DNA of 64,000 nucleotides from an uncultured Subdoligranulum sp. (GTDB lineage: Bacteria > Bacillota > Clostridia > Oscillospirales > Ruminococcaceae), in NCBI GenBank assembly GCA_904374465.1, contig CAJFFY010000010.1, forward strand, positions 1 through 64,000. Direction: 5' to 3'. The notes below the pieces were generated by a model. That model did not search any database. It was not told the origin of the DNA and saw nothing but the letters and a program-made list of their open reading frames with translations. This document shows, piece by piece, positions 42,823 to 51,069 of this stretch. Within the stretch, counting starts at the first letter, position 1. Each line of letters opens with the position of its first letter. The position numbers and the translations under genes were made by a program.

Positions 42823-43850
42823 TGCGGCCTGTGGCACAGCCGCTGCTGCAATGGTTTCAGGAAAACAAAAGGCTCCTGCCTTTCCGGCAGGAGCCTTCTG
42901 CCTATCATATCTGGGTCAGCGAGATCATGCTCCAACAAACCCGGGTGGCCGCGGCAATTCCTTATTACAACCGCTTTATCCAGGCGTTGCCCGACCCGGC
43001 AGCCTTGGCGGCCTGCGAACCGGATGCTCTGCGCAAACTGTGGCAGGGGCTTGGGTACTATAACCGTGTCAACAATATGCAAAAGGCGGCGCGACTGGTC
43101 TGTGAACAATACGGCGGGGAGTTGCCTGCCGACTACGAGGCACTGCGGGCACTGCCCGGCATCGGGGACTATACGGCCGGTGCCATTGCCAGCATCGCCT
43201 TTGGCATTCCGGTGCCGGCGGTGGACGGCAACGTGCTGCGGGTCTTCGCCCGGCTGTACAATGATGACGCCGATGTGATGCAGCCGGCCACCAAACGGCT
43301 GTTTACCCGGCGTGTGCTGGATCAGATGCCCAAGGAAATCCCCGGACCCTACAACGAGGCGCTGATGGAACTGGGCGCCCTGGTGTGTGTGCCGGGCACT
43401 CCACACTGTGAAGCGTGTCCGCTGGCAGGGCTGTGCCAGGGGTATGCGGCGGGACGGCAGGCGGAACTGCCGGTTAAACCTGCCCCCAAGGCCAAGACGT
43501 CGGTGACGGTGACGGTGGCACTGGTGCAGAGCCCGGACGGGATCCTGCTGCAGCGCCGCCCGTCCAAGGGCCTGCTGGCGGGACTCTGGCAGCCGGCGGC
43601 CTGGGAACAGGCCATGACCCAACAGCAGGCAGCCGATGCCCTGGCACAGATCGGGGTGCCGGTACAGTGGGGAGAAGCACTGCCCCAGGCCCGGCATGTG
43701 TTTACCCATAAGGTCTGGCACCTGGGCGGCTGGCACGCCACTGCGCCGGCCTGCGCGCTGCCGGAGGGCTGGGTGTGGGCTGCGCCGGACCAGCTGGCCC
43801 GGGTATATGCGGTGCCCAATGCCTTTGCAGCCTATATGAAAAATCTGTAA
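42822..43850 (+). CDS. mutY: A/G-specific adenine glycosylase
   Basis: 342 aa. The HhH-GPD fold has the SEIMLQQTRVAAAIPYY start, LPGIGDYTAGAIAS hairpin and the catalytic Asp in AVDGNVLRV. The iron-sulfur cluster ligands follow the C-x6-C-x2-C-x5-C pattern. The C-terminal Nudix-like domain (about 225-335) recognises 8-oxoguanine. Removes A opposite 8-oxoG. A 1-nt TGATG overlap couples it to asnS. A perfect 12-bp inverted repeat lies 48 nt into the gene. Confidence 0.95.
   Translation: MRPVAQPLLQWFQENKRLLPFRQEPSAYHIWVSEIMLQQTRVAAAIPYYNRFIQALPDPAALAACEPDALRKLWQGLGYYNRVNNMQKAARLVCEQYGGELPADYEALRALPGIGDYTAGAIASIAFGIPVPAVDGNVLRVFARLYNDDADVMQPATKRLFTRRVLDQMPKEIPGPYNEALMELGALVCVPGTPHCEACPLAGLCQGYAAGRQAELPVKPAPKAKTSVTVTVALVQSPDGILLQRRPSKGLLAGLWQPAAWEQAMTQQQAADALAQIGVPVQWGEALPQARHVFTHKVWHLGGWHATAPACALPEGWVWAAPDQLARVYAVPNAFAAYMKNL
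42869..42897. repeat. Perfect inverted repeat inside the mutY 5' end
   Basis: AAGGCTCCTGCC (42869-42880), 5-nt loop, GGCAGGAGCCTT (42886-42897). It looks like a terminator stem without a T tail and is inside conserved coding sequence. It might attenuate readthrough from asnS. Confidence 0.7.
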
Positions 43851-43881
43851 CCGGATCCGCCAAATTTTTACATATGCGGTG

Positions 43882-43910
43882 TTGTATTCCGGTGACGTGT
43901 CGGGTATAAT
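43882..43910 (+). promoter_or_regulatory. Promoter of the 80-aa membrane protein
   Basis: TTGTAT (43882-43887), 17-nt spacer, TATAAT (43905-43910). Confidence 0.75.
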
Positions 43911-43916
43911 AAAAAG

Positions 43917-44013
43917 GACCCGGTGCGAGGGAAAAAAGACCCGTTGCACCGCGGCAGATACACGACGGTGAGGCCGCACAGACGGCCCCGATTCCGGAAA
44001 GGAGTATGCCTTT
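43917..44013 (+). promoter_or_regulatory. Structured leader with alternative pairings
   Basis: About 97 nt. A first hairpin pairs GGTGC (43922-43926) with GCACC (43946-43950) and GGG with CCC inside. Then GCGGC (43951-43955) can pair with GCCGC (43973-43977), or GGCCG (43972-43976) with CGGCC (43983-43987); these exclude each other. No known riboswitch core seen. Confidence 0.35.
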
Positions 44014-44256
44014 ATGATGAAGAAGTCCACGTTTGGTGCTGTTCTGGCATTTTTCTTTGCTGCGGCCGGTGCATTGACCGCGGCAGCTCTGTACCTCTAC
44101 CGCCGCGAAAAGGAGCTCGACGAGTATGAGCGCCTGCTGTTCAGCGACGAGTATGCAGGGGACGACGATGGGGAGGATGAGTCTTACGACGACGCCCCCG
44201 TTTACGAAAAGATCCAGAACGAACCGGTTTCCGATCAGAACGAAACTGAGGATTGA
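44014..44256 (+). CDS. Small single-pass membrane protein, acidic tail
   Basis: 80 aa, unknown function. One N-terminal hydrophobic helix (about 6-30), then YRREKELDEYERLLF and a very acidic, Asp/Glu/Tyr-rich tail. Charge distribution predicts the tail in the cytoplasm or outside without certainty. GGAAAGGAG precedes the ATG by 7 nt; a second ATG follows directly. Good promoter and ribosome site and a terminator downstream indicate a real gene. Confidence 0.75.
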   Translation: MMKKSTFGAVLAFFFAAAGALTAAALYLYRREKELDEYERLLFSDEYAGDDDGEDESYDDAPVYEKIQNEPVSDQNETED

Positions 44257-44294
44257 ATTCCATCGGGAATTCCGGTCTTACAAACGAATAAGCC

Positions 44295-44326
44295 GCCGGG
44301 CGCAAACCTGACCGCGCCCGGCTTTC
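44295..44326 (+). terminator. Terminator after the 80-aa gene
   Basis: 9-bp perfect stem GCCGGGCGC / GCGCCCGGC, 10-nt loop, TTTCTT. Confidence 0.8.
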
Positions 44327-44429
44327 TTAGTCACCGTACAAGCGATGGCTCGCTTTGCGGTGCAGCCGCAGGCCGTCCGCGCTTTTGACATGCTTACCGG
44401 CTCACAGGACGGCCTGGTAAGGAGATGTT

Positions 44430-45662
44430 ATGCGCAAATTACTGCTTTGGCTGGTGATGGTCGTCTTGATGGTTGCCTTGATTCTGGGCGGCACAGCGGC
44501 TTTTCTTTACAGCCGCACGGGGGAGGATGCCCTTCCCCAGGAACCGGTCACTTTTGGGGAAACCACATTGGAGCCCAACGGCTGGGACTGGGTAGTGCCG
44601 GTACTGGGGGACTCGGTCAGCAAGAATTACCAAAGTCCCACCAACCTGACGGTACAGAAACTGGGCACTTTCACCGACACCTTGCCCCAGCTGGTCCTGC
44701 CCGAATGGGTCACCCGCGCGGAAGTTACCATCACCGCGCCGGACGGTACCACCTGGCAGGCCGGGGTGGAGGATTGCAATACCTATACCTATACCCAGAA
44801 CGGAGCATACGAAATTACCGTCACGGCTTACCATCAGGAGAATGAACCCCCCGCCGACCCGCAGGGGTGGTATGCCTATCGTGCCGGGTACACCATGCAG
44901 CTGACGCCCACCGTCACGCTCAGCACAGAGCGGGCGGCACAGGGCAGCGTGGTGGCCATTATGCTCTCCGGCATTCTGGACGGGGAACCCTCCCTGGATA
45001 CGGATCTGGGGGATGTCTGGTTCCGCAAGACCACCAGCGGGTATATGGGCTACATTCCCGTAACCTACAATGCCGAAAGCGGCGACCATACCATGACGCT
45101 GACCTGCGGCAGTCTTACCCAGCAAATCACCCTTTCGGTGAGCAAAACCGAATACGGCAACGCATCGGTGGAAGCCGAGGAAGAAAGCGGTGGTGCCGAG
45201 GAGTACCGCAACGCTATCTGGCCGTTGTACACCACCAGCGAAAGCGAAAAACTTTGGTCGGGTGCCTTCCAGCGTCCCAGCGCCGGTGAGGTGAGCATGG
45301 GATACGGTGTGGTACAGATGGTGGACGGGCAGCGCAGCGGACAGTCCACAGGCCTGACCTATGCGGCACAGCCCGGGGAAACCATCACGGCTCCCCAGAG
45401 CGGCAAAGTGGTTTTTGCCGGAATGCTGACCCTGACAGGCGGAACGGTGGTCATTGACCATGGCTGTGGTGTCAAAAGCTATCTGTACGGTCTGCAGACC
45501 GTTACGGCCCAACAGGGGCAGACAATTGCCACCGGTGATGCAGTGGGAACTGCCGGGGAAGAACATGATTTGATTTATGAACTGCGGATCGGCAGCAAAT
45601 CGGTCGATCCGGACAAAGCAATTTTGGGCAGCAGCGGTCTGCAATACCGGGAATCGGAATAA
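44430..45662 (+). CDS. Membrane-anchored protein with degenerate M23/LytM domain (paralogue 1)
   Basis: 410 aa. Membrane helix at about 4-27, two or three beta-rich extracellular modules (about 35-250), and a C-terminal LytM/M23-like domain (about 300-395). The fold signature TITAPQSGKVVFAG and VVIDHGCGVKSYLYG is clear. The zinc ligands are not: the HxG-D start is LTYAA, and the HLHFE-type ending is DLIYELRIG. It is therefore predicted to be catalytically dead, a binding or scaffolding version. AAGGAG upstream. Paired with a larger paralogue downstream. Confidence 0.85.
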   Translation: MRKLLLWLVMVVLMVALILGGTAAFLYSRTGEDALPQEPVTFGETTLEPNGWDWVVPVLGDSVSKNYQSPTNLTVQKLGTFTDTLPQLVLPEWVTRAEVTITAPDGTTWQAGVEDCNTYTYTQNGAYEITVTAYHQENEPPADPQGWYAYRAGYTMQLTPTVTLSTERAAQGSVVAIMLSGILDGEPSLDTDLGDVWFRKTTSGYMGYIPVTYNAESGDHTMTLTCGSLTQQITLSVSKTEYGNASVEAEEESGGAEEYRNAIWPLYTTSESEKLWSGAFQRPSAGEVSMGYGVVQMVDGQRSGQSTGLTYAAQPGETITAPQSGKVVFAGMLTLTGGTVVIDHGCGVKSYLYGLQTVTAQQGQTIATGDAVGTAGEEHDLIYELRIGSKSVDPDKAILGSSGLQYRESE

Positions 45663-45756
45663 GCCGTTGCCTCCCTGACTATAAATAGGGCACAGGACGG
45701 GCACAGCCGTCTGTGTCAGTGCGTTGAATGAGGGAAACAGGGGAGTGGGATACACC

Positions 45757-47895
45757 ATGACAGAAGAAAAAGAACGCACCACGACTCCGCAGGTACACGG
45801 TGGCAAACACCGTCGCCGCAGAAAAAAGAACAACCATACACCGCAACAGGCTGCGGTGCAAAAGACCCCGGAACCGGACAAGCCGGAGGTTCCGGCAGCT
45901 TTGGGCGCGACGGCGCAGGAGAAACAGCTGAAACCGTTTGGGGAACAGCCGGAACCGAAGGAAGCGACTGTTCCGGAAAACCAGCCCCCGCAGGCGGTGG
46001 AGGCGGAACCCGCCGAGCCGGCCCAGCAGCCGGAAACGGCCGAGTCGGCCCAGCCTGCCGGTGAACCGGAAAAAACACCGGCGGCCCCGGCAACCGGTGG
46101 GCCTGAACCGGCACGGGAAGAGACTCCCAACGTGGAGGAAGCCACGATGGCGGAATCTGCCGTGGAAACAATGCCCGCAGCCCAAACGGAAGAAACGCCG
46201 GCTGCGGAGACAGCGGTGGCCATAACACCGTCGGAAGAGGAGACTGCGGCAGCCGAACCGGAGGCGGCGCAGGAAAGAACCGAGGAAAAAGAAGCGGAAG
46301 AGACGGTATCCCCGACGCAGTCGCCCGAAAAAACGGCGGAAAATAAGCCGGAAACATCGGAACAGACGTCCGACGAGGCTGCTGCACAAGAGATTACTGA
46401 CCGTCCGGAAGAACCGGAAGATCCCGAGGAAGAAAAGCGACTGTCCGATATGACCCGCACGGTCCAGCTCTCGGTGGAACAGATCATGGCCCGTGTCAGT
46501 GACGAGGAAACACCGGCCCCAAACGGGGAGGACGCCGAAGCAACCGGGGAAGAATCCACGGAAGAGGACGGCCCGGCCACCCTGACGGATCAAGTGCGCA
46601 ACGGTTTGTCCGGTATGGCCAAGTGGATGTTGCTGGTATTGTTCTTTGTGCTGGTCATCGCCGGATTTGGTGTGGCGTGGCTCTACCGCAGTGCCACGCC
46701 CGATATGCTGCCCCAGATTACCGTGACTTTTGCGGGACAGACGGTGGAACCCACCGCCTACAAGTGGAAGGTGCCGGTAGTGGGCAACCTGTTCAAACGC
46801 ACCTACGCCGATACCCTCAGCAGCACGCCGGTCACACTGGCGGAAGCGGTGGAGCAGGTTTCGCCGGATGTGACGGTTTCGCCCTCCGGTTACCGCACCG
46901 AGCTTACTGTTACCGACAGCAACGAGGAAACCATTTTCGAGGGAGATGTGGACGCCTTCTCGGCCTTCCAGTTTACCGCCAACGGAACCTATAACGCGCA
47001 GCTGGTGGTGCACAGCGATGTCAGTTCGGTGCCGGGAGACACTTCGGTCACCGGCAGCGAAACCTGGAAATTCACCTTTACGGTGGGGGTCCGGTCGTCT
47101 GTCCGGTTGTCCGGGACTACGGTCAACCAGGGAAGTGCGGTGGCCGTTCGTGTGGGTGAAACGCTGGACGGCCAGCCGCCTCAGATCAAAACCGAGCTGC
47201 AAAACACCGGCTTCTTTGCGGCCAGCAGCGGATGGGTCTGCTATCTGCCCATCCCCTGGAACCAGTCGGCCGGCACCCAGACCATTGAGGTGACGGCGGG
47301 CGGTTACACCGAAACGCTGGAGCTGAAGATCCGTGCCACCGAATGGGAGTACAAGGATTATTACAGCAATTCCCAGCGGGTATCCCCCTATATCGGGGAA
47401 AATGACATCCCCGCTGAACTGCAAAAGCTGCTGCAGACCAGTGAAACGACCATCGGCTGGTCAGACGGCAGCTTTGTACAGCCCTTCCTCAATACGCTGG
47501 ATGTGAAGCTGGCCTTCGGAACCACCGAGTATGTGGGTCGCAGCTACAGTGAACGCCAGAGCAATAACGGCGCCGGAGGACGAACGGTGACCAACCTGGT
47601 GCTGAACACCAAGGCGGGAGAACTGCTCATTGCGCCGGCCAGCGGTAAAGTGCTGCTGGCCAAGGATCTGGGGGGCGATTTCGGCTATACGCTGGTCATC
47701 GACCATGGGGCCGGTGTCAAGAGCATCTTCTACAATCTGCAGGCGCTCAATGTCAAAGCCGGGGCTTCTGTCAAACAGGGCCAGACCCTGGCCACCTGCA
47801 ACAGCACCACGGTGGCGGAGATGCGCATCGGTACGGTACCCATTGATCCGCTGCAGGTCTGGCGTGGTCAGTGTGATGCCCTGAAGAATTATTGA
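45757..47895 (+). CDS. Membrane-anchored protein with degenerate M23/LytM domain (paralogue 2)
   Basis: 712 aa. A basic patch (KHRRRRKKN) near the start, a Glu/Pro/Ala-rich disordered region to about 270, a membrane helix at about 289-312, beta modules and a C-terminal LytM-like domain (about 600-712; LLIAPASGKVLLAKD, LVIDHGAGVKSIFYN). Module order and the motif VTFxxxTxEPxxxxWxVPVxG match the protein encoded just upstream, so they are paralogues. Zinc ligands are again missing (VAEMRIG ending). ATG at 45757 has GGGGAGTGGG upstream. The cytoplasmic tail could dock an internal partner. Confidence 0.85.
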   Translation: MTEEKERTTTPQVHGGKHRRRRKKNNHTPQQAAVQKTPEPDKPEVPAALGATAQEKQLKPFGEQPEPKEATVPENQPPQAVEAEPAEPAQQPETAESAQPAGEPEKTPAAPATGGPEPAREETPNVEEATMAESAVETMPAAQTEETPAAETAVAITPSEEETAAAEPEAAQERTEEKEAEETVSPTQSPEKTAENKPETSEQTSDEAAAQEITDRPEEPEDPEEEKRLSDMTRTVQLSVEQIMARVSDEETPAPNGEDAEATGEESTEEDGPATLTDQVRNGLSGMAKWMLLVLFFVLVIAGFGVAWLYRSATPDMLPQITVTFAGQTVEPTAYKWKVPVVGNLFKRTYADTLSSTPVTLAEAVEQVSPDVTVSPSGYRTELTVTDSNEETIFEGDVDAFSAFQFTANGTYNAQLVVHSDVSSVPGDTSVTGSETWKFTFTVGVRSSVRLSGTTVNQGSAVAVRVGETLDGQPPQIKTELQNTGFFAASSGWVCYLPIPWNQSAGTQTIEVTAGGYTETLELKIRATEWEYKDYYSNSQRVSPYIGENDIPAELQKLLQTSETTIGWSDGSFVQPFLNTLDVKLAFGTTEYVGRSYSERQSNNGAGGRTVTNLVLNTKAGELLIAPASGKVLLAKDLGGDFGYTLVIDHGAGVKSIFYNLQALNVKAGASVKQGQTLATCNSTTVAEMRIGTVPIDPLQVWRGQCDALKNY

Positions 47896-47908
47896 GTCTT
47901 GCGCACAG

Positions 47909-47939
47909 CGCTCTACCCGTAAGGGTAGGGCGTTTTTTT
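47909..47939 (+). terminator. Terminator after the LytM-like pair
   Basis: 10-bp stem CGCTCTACCC / GGGTAGGGCG (one G-T pair), GTAA loop, seven T. Confidence 0.93.
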
Positions 47940-47965
47940 GTTTGTCCCCTTTTCGGTAAAGACAC

Positions 47966-47992
47966 ACCGGGCTGCACCCTTGTCATAGTATG
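47966..47992 (+). promoter_or_regulatory. SigK-like promoter of dpaAB
   Basis: AC at 47966-47967, 16-nt spacer, CATAGTATG at 47984-47992, one mismatch to the SigK -10 CATANNNTA. SigK drives the dipicolinate synthase operon in Bacillus. Confidence 0.38.
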
Positions 47993-48011
47993 ACCCAGAA
48001 GAGGAGGGAGC

Positions 48012-48803
48012 ATGATGCCTAAAACCTTTTGCGTGGTGGGGCACGATGCCCGGCAGCGCGCGGCGGCACAGACCCTGCGCGTGGGAGGATTCCGGGTTGT
48101 CGGTCCCGAGAACGCCGCCTTGGCGGATTATGTGTTGCTGCCCATGTCCCAGGAACGGGTCAGCGACGAAGTGGCGCGGACACTGCAGGCGGTGCGTCCG
48201 GGAACGCTGTTGCTGGCGGGGCGTCCCGGACAGCCGGTCCGGCGTGCGGCACAGGAAGCCAGCCTGCCACTGGTGGATTATTTTCGGCGGCCGGAGCTGG
48301 AATGTCTTAACGCGGTGCCCACGGCGGAAGGGTGCCTGGCGTTGTTGCTGCAACTGCGCCAACGGACCATATGGGAAAGCGATTTTCTCGTGTTGGGGTA
48401 CGGGCGGATCGGTCGTGCGGTGGCCCGGCGGCTGGAGCTGCTGGGCGGGTGCGTGACGGTGGCGGCGCGCAGCGCCGAACAGCGGGCCAACGCCCGGTGT
48501 GCGGGACATCGGGCGGCACCCCTGAGCGCGCTGCCCGAACTTCTGCCGGACGAGGATACCGTAATCAACACCATTCCCGCCATGGTTCTGCCCCGTGGCC
48601 TGCTGCAAAAACTGCCGCCGGATGCCTTGATCATCGATCTGGCCAGCCGGCCGGGCGGTACGGATTTTGCCGCTGCTGCGGAACTGGGGGTGCGGGCGGA
48701 ACACGCCCTGGCCTTGCCCGGCAAATGTGCTCCGCACACGGCGGGGACCCTGATTGCCCAAACGGTGATGACCATGCTGCAAGAAAAGGAGGAACGGGTA
48801 TGA
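48012..48803 (+). CDS. dpaA: Dipicolinate synthase subunit A
   Basis: 263 aa, slightly shorter than Bacillus SpoVFA. N-terminal domain VVGHDARQRAAAQTLRVGGF and a Rossmann nucleotide-binding domain FLVLGYGRIGRAVARRLE. With subunit B it oxidises (dihydro)dipicolinate to dipicolinate in the mother cell during sporulation. GAGGAGGGAG precedes the ATG; the next codon is also ATG. Overlaps dpaB by ATGA. Confidence 0.92.
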   Translation: MMPKTFCVVGHDARQRAAAQTLRVGGFRVVGPENAALADYVLLPMSQERVSDEVARTLQAVRPGTLLLAGRPGQPVRRAAQEASLPLVDYFRRPELECLNAVPTAEGCLALLLQLRQRTIWESDFLVLGYGRIGRAVARRLELLGGCVTVAARSAEQRANARCAGHRAAPLSALPELLPDEDTVINTIPAMVLPRGLLQKLPPDALIIDLASRPGGTDFAAAAELGVRAEHALALPGKCAPHTAGTLIAQTVMTMLQEKEERV

Positions 48804-49387
48804 AACCAGCCGAGGAAAAGTCCCGCACGGTGGCATTTGCCCTGTGCGGCAGTTTTTGCAGTTTCGGGGCGGTGCTCCCACAGATCCGGGTGCTGCGCCA
48901 GCGGGGGTGGACGATACTGCCTATTCTCAGTGCCAGTGCAGCTACCCAGGATACCCGGTTCGGTACGGCCACGGCGCTGTTTGCGACCTTGCGGGAACTT
49001 ACCGGGCACGAACCGTTGACCACCCTGCAGGCGGTGGAACCTTTGGGGCCCCAGCAGATGGCCCGGGCGTTGATCATTGCGCCGGCCACCGGCACCACCA
49101 TGGCGTTGCTGGCTGCGGGGATCAGCTCCACGCCGGTTACGCTGGCAGCCAAAAGCCTGCTGCGGGGCGGCTGCCCGGTGGTGGTGGCACCATCCACCAA
49201 TGATGGGTTGGCAGGAAGCGCTGGCGCGCTGGCGGCGCTGCTCCAACGCAAGCATTACTATTTTGTGCCGTTCGGACAGGATGACAGCTACAAAAAGCCC
49301 ACCAGCCTCAAGAGCGATTTCACGCAGCTGCCGGATACACTGGACGGGGCCCTGCGGGGCGTGCAGATCCAGCCCATGCTGTTGTGA
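48800..49387 (+). CDS. dpaB: Dipicolinate synthase subunit B
   Basis: 195 aa, flavoprotein family (phosphopantothenoylcysteine decarboxylase-like fold). Recognised by the ALCGSFCSFGAVLPQI start, IIAPATGTTMALLAAGI and the C-terminal FVPFGQDDSYKKPTSLKSDF segment. It pairs with DpaA to make the dipicolinate that SpoVA proteins import. Translationally coupled to dpaA (ATGA overlap). AAGGAGGAA upstream. Confidence 0.93.
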   Translation: MKPAEEKSRTVAFALCGSFCSFGAVLPQIRVLRQRGWTILPILSASAATQDTRFGTATALFATLRELTGHEPLTTLQAVEPLGPQQMARALIIAPATGTTMALLAAGISSTPVTLAAKSLLRGGCPVVVAPSTNDGLAGSAGALAALLQRKHYYFVPFGQDDSYKKPTSLKSDFTQLPDTLDGALRGVQIQPMLL

Positions 49388-49475
49388 GGGCATAACAGGC
49401 GCCGGCATTCATATATAAGTTAGTAGAAGAATTGGAGAAACAGGGCAGCGGCACATCGTCCCGGGGACGGTGCGG

Positions 49476-49500
49476 GAACGCGGCAGCGCCGCGTTCTTTT
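49476..49500 (+). terminator. Terminator after dpaB
   Basis: 9-bp perfect stem GAACGCGGC / GCCGCGTTC with AGC loop and four T, 34 nt before murA. It would limit readthrough from dpaAB. Confidence 0.7.
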
Positions 49501-49534
49501 CGCGTTTGTGCCGTTGCCGGAGTAGGGGGACAAC

Positions 49535-50818
49535 ATGCAGACCATCACAATCACCGGCGGGCAGCCCCTGCACGGCACCATCCGCCCGGCGGCGGCCAAA
49601 AACAGCGTCCTTCCTTTGCTGGCGGCCACGCTTTTATGCGGGGCTCCCTGTTGTCTGCGCGGTGTTCCCGAACTGAGCGATGTGGACACCAGCCTTGCCT
49701 TGCTGCAGGCGGTGGGGGCGAAGGCAGCACGGCATGGCAGCGACCTTTGCACACTGCCGGTGCATGCCTCGGCGCTTTGCGGGGAAATTCCCGCCCACCT
49801 GGCAGGGGCCATGCGCAGTTCGGTGTTTTACCTGGCGCCGCTGCTCTGCCGTGCCGGTATGGTGCGGCTGCCGCTGCCGGGCGGCTGCCGTCTGGGACCG
49901 CGGCCGGTGGACATTCACCTGGCAGGTTTGGCCGCCATGGGGGCCCGGGTGGAGCTGGGGGGAGATGCGGTGACGCTGCGCCGTTTCGGCCCGCTGCAGG
50001 GGGTGGATTTCACCCTGCGGCTGCCCAGTGTGGGGGCAACCATGACATTGCTGATGGCGGCCTGCTGCGCCATGGGCACCACCGTCCTGCGCGGGGCGGC
50101 CTGTGAACCGGAAGTCTGTGATCTGGCGGGTTTCTTGTCGGCCTGCGGGGCGCAGATTGCCGGGGCCGGCACACCGGTGGTGGTAGTCCAGGGGCGCCGG
50201 GCGTTGGGGGGCATCTTGTACACCCCGCTGCCGGACCGCATTGCTGCCGCTACCTATGGAGCAGCAGTGGCGGCGGCCGGCGGACAGATCACCGTCCGGG
50301 AGTGCCCGCCGCGCTATTACGAAGCGTTTTTACAGTTTTTGCAGCAATGCGGTGTGCAGGTGACCCGACGGGAAAACGCCGTGGAGCTGGTACGGGATCC
50401 GTCGGTGCCGCTGCGGGGCAGCCAACAACTGTATGCCAATGCGTGGCCAGCCTTTGCCACCGACACCGCGCCGTTGGCGGCGGCGGTTCTGTTGGAGGCG
50501 CAGGGGGAAAGCCAGATCTACGACCATCTGTTTGCCAACCGGTTTGCCTGTGCGGCGGGATTCCGCGCCATGGGAGCGGAATGCCAGGCGGCAGGGCACC
50601 GGCTGACCATCCGGGGCGGTGCGCACCTGCAGGGCGCCTGTGTGACGGCACCGGATCTGCGGGGAGGGGCCGCTTTGCTGGTGGCCGCTTTGGCGGCCGA
50701 CGGTACCACCGAGCTGCGGGATCCCGGGCATATCCGCCGCGGCTATGCGGACCTTCCGGGCGATCTGGCGTTGTTGGGGGCCCGGTGCGCCTGTTGCCGT
50801 CCGACGGCGGTACGGTAA
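49535..50818 (+). CDS. UDP-GlcNAc 1-carboxyvinyltransferase-like protein (MurA paralogue)
   Basis: 427 aa. Transfers enolpyruvate to UDP-GlcNAc at the first peptidoglycan step. The inverse alpha/beta barrel has Lys22-Asn23 (AAKNSVLPLL), the fosfomycin-target Cys 118 in PGGCRLGPRPVD, ATD for the usual PTD aspartate and DLRGGAALL near the end. The C-terminal half is divergent; NRFACAAGFRAMGA replaces the usual NRF-H-ELxRMGA. It could be a sporulation- or condition-specific paralogue or the only MurA. It lies between dpaAB and ftsZ. AGGGGG upstream. Confidence 0.9.
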   Translation: MQTITITGGQPLHGTIRPAAAKNSVLPLLAATLLCGAPCCLRGVPELSDVDTSLALLQAVGAKAARHGSDLCTLPVHASALCGEIPAHLAGAMRSSVFYLAPLLCRAGMVRLPLPGGCRLGPRPVDIHLAGLAAMGARVELGGDAVTLRRFGPLQGVDFTLRLPSVGATMTLLMAACCAMGTTVLRGAACEPEVCDLAGFLSACGAQIAGAGTPVVVVQGRRALGGILYTPLPDRIAAATYGAAVAAAGGQITVRECPPRYYEAFLQFLQQCGVQVTRRENAVELVRDPSVPLRGSQQLYANAWPAFATDTAPLAAAVLLEAQGESQIYDHLFANRFACAAGFRAMGAECQAAGHRLTIRGGAHLQGACVTAPDLRGGAALLVAALAADGTTELRDPGHIRRGYADLPGDLALLGARCACCRPTAVR

Positions 50819-50939
50819 GGCAAAACCGGGGCTGAAAAAAAATTCTACGTTTACAACAAAGAATCCGGCCCGGCGCCCCCTACGCTTGGTGGATTCTGCG
50901 GCGAAAGAGGCATTTTTTTACGAATTTTACCCACAGGTA

Positions 50940-50968
50940 TTGAAATTGAGCCGGAAATTTGTTATTCT
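50940..50968 (+). promoter_or_regulatory. Promoter of ftsZ
   Basis: TTGAAA (50940-50945), 17-nt spacer, TATTCT (50963-50968). The 100-nt leader downstream shows no strong structure. The rest of 50819-51069 holds nothing else I recognise. Confidence 0.65.
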
Positions 50969-51069
50969 AATAATCGGTTATATGCAAAAAATTCACGGAT
51001 CAGTGTGCCCATTTCGGGGGTATGCGGTTATGGTCCGGTGACACTTTTACACTTTAGGGGGATACACTC

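Noticed and set aside
44430..45662. Active M23 peptidase or SpoIIQ
   Set aside because: Zinc ligands are missing, and the large beta modules before the LytM-like domain are unlike SpoIIQ.
45691..45715. Small hairpin between the two LytM-like genes as a terminator
   Set aside because: The stem is interrupted by a bulge and has no T run; readthrough is expected.
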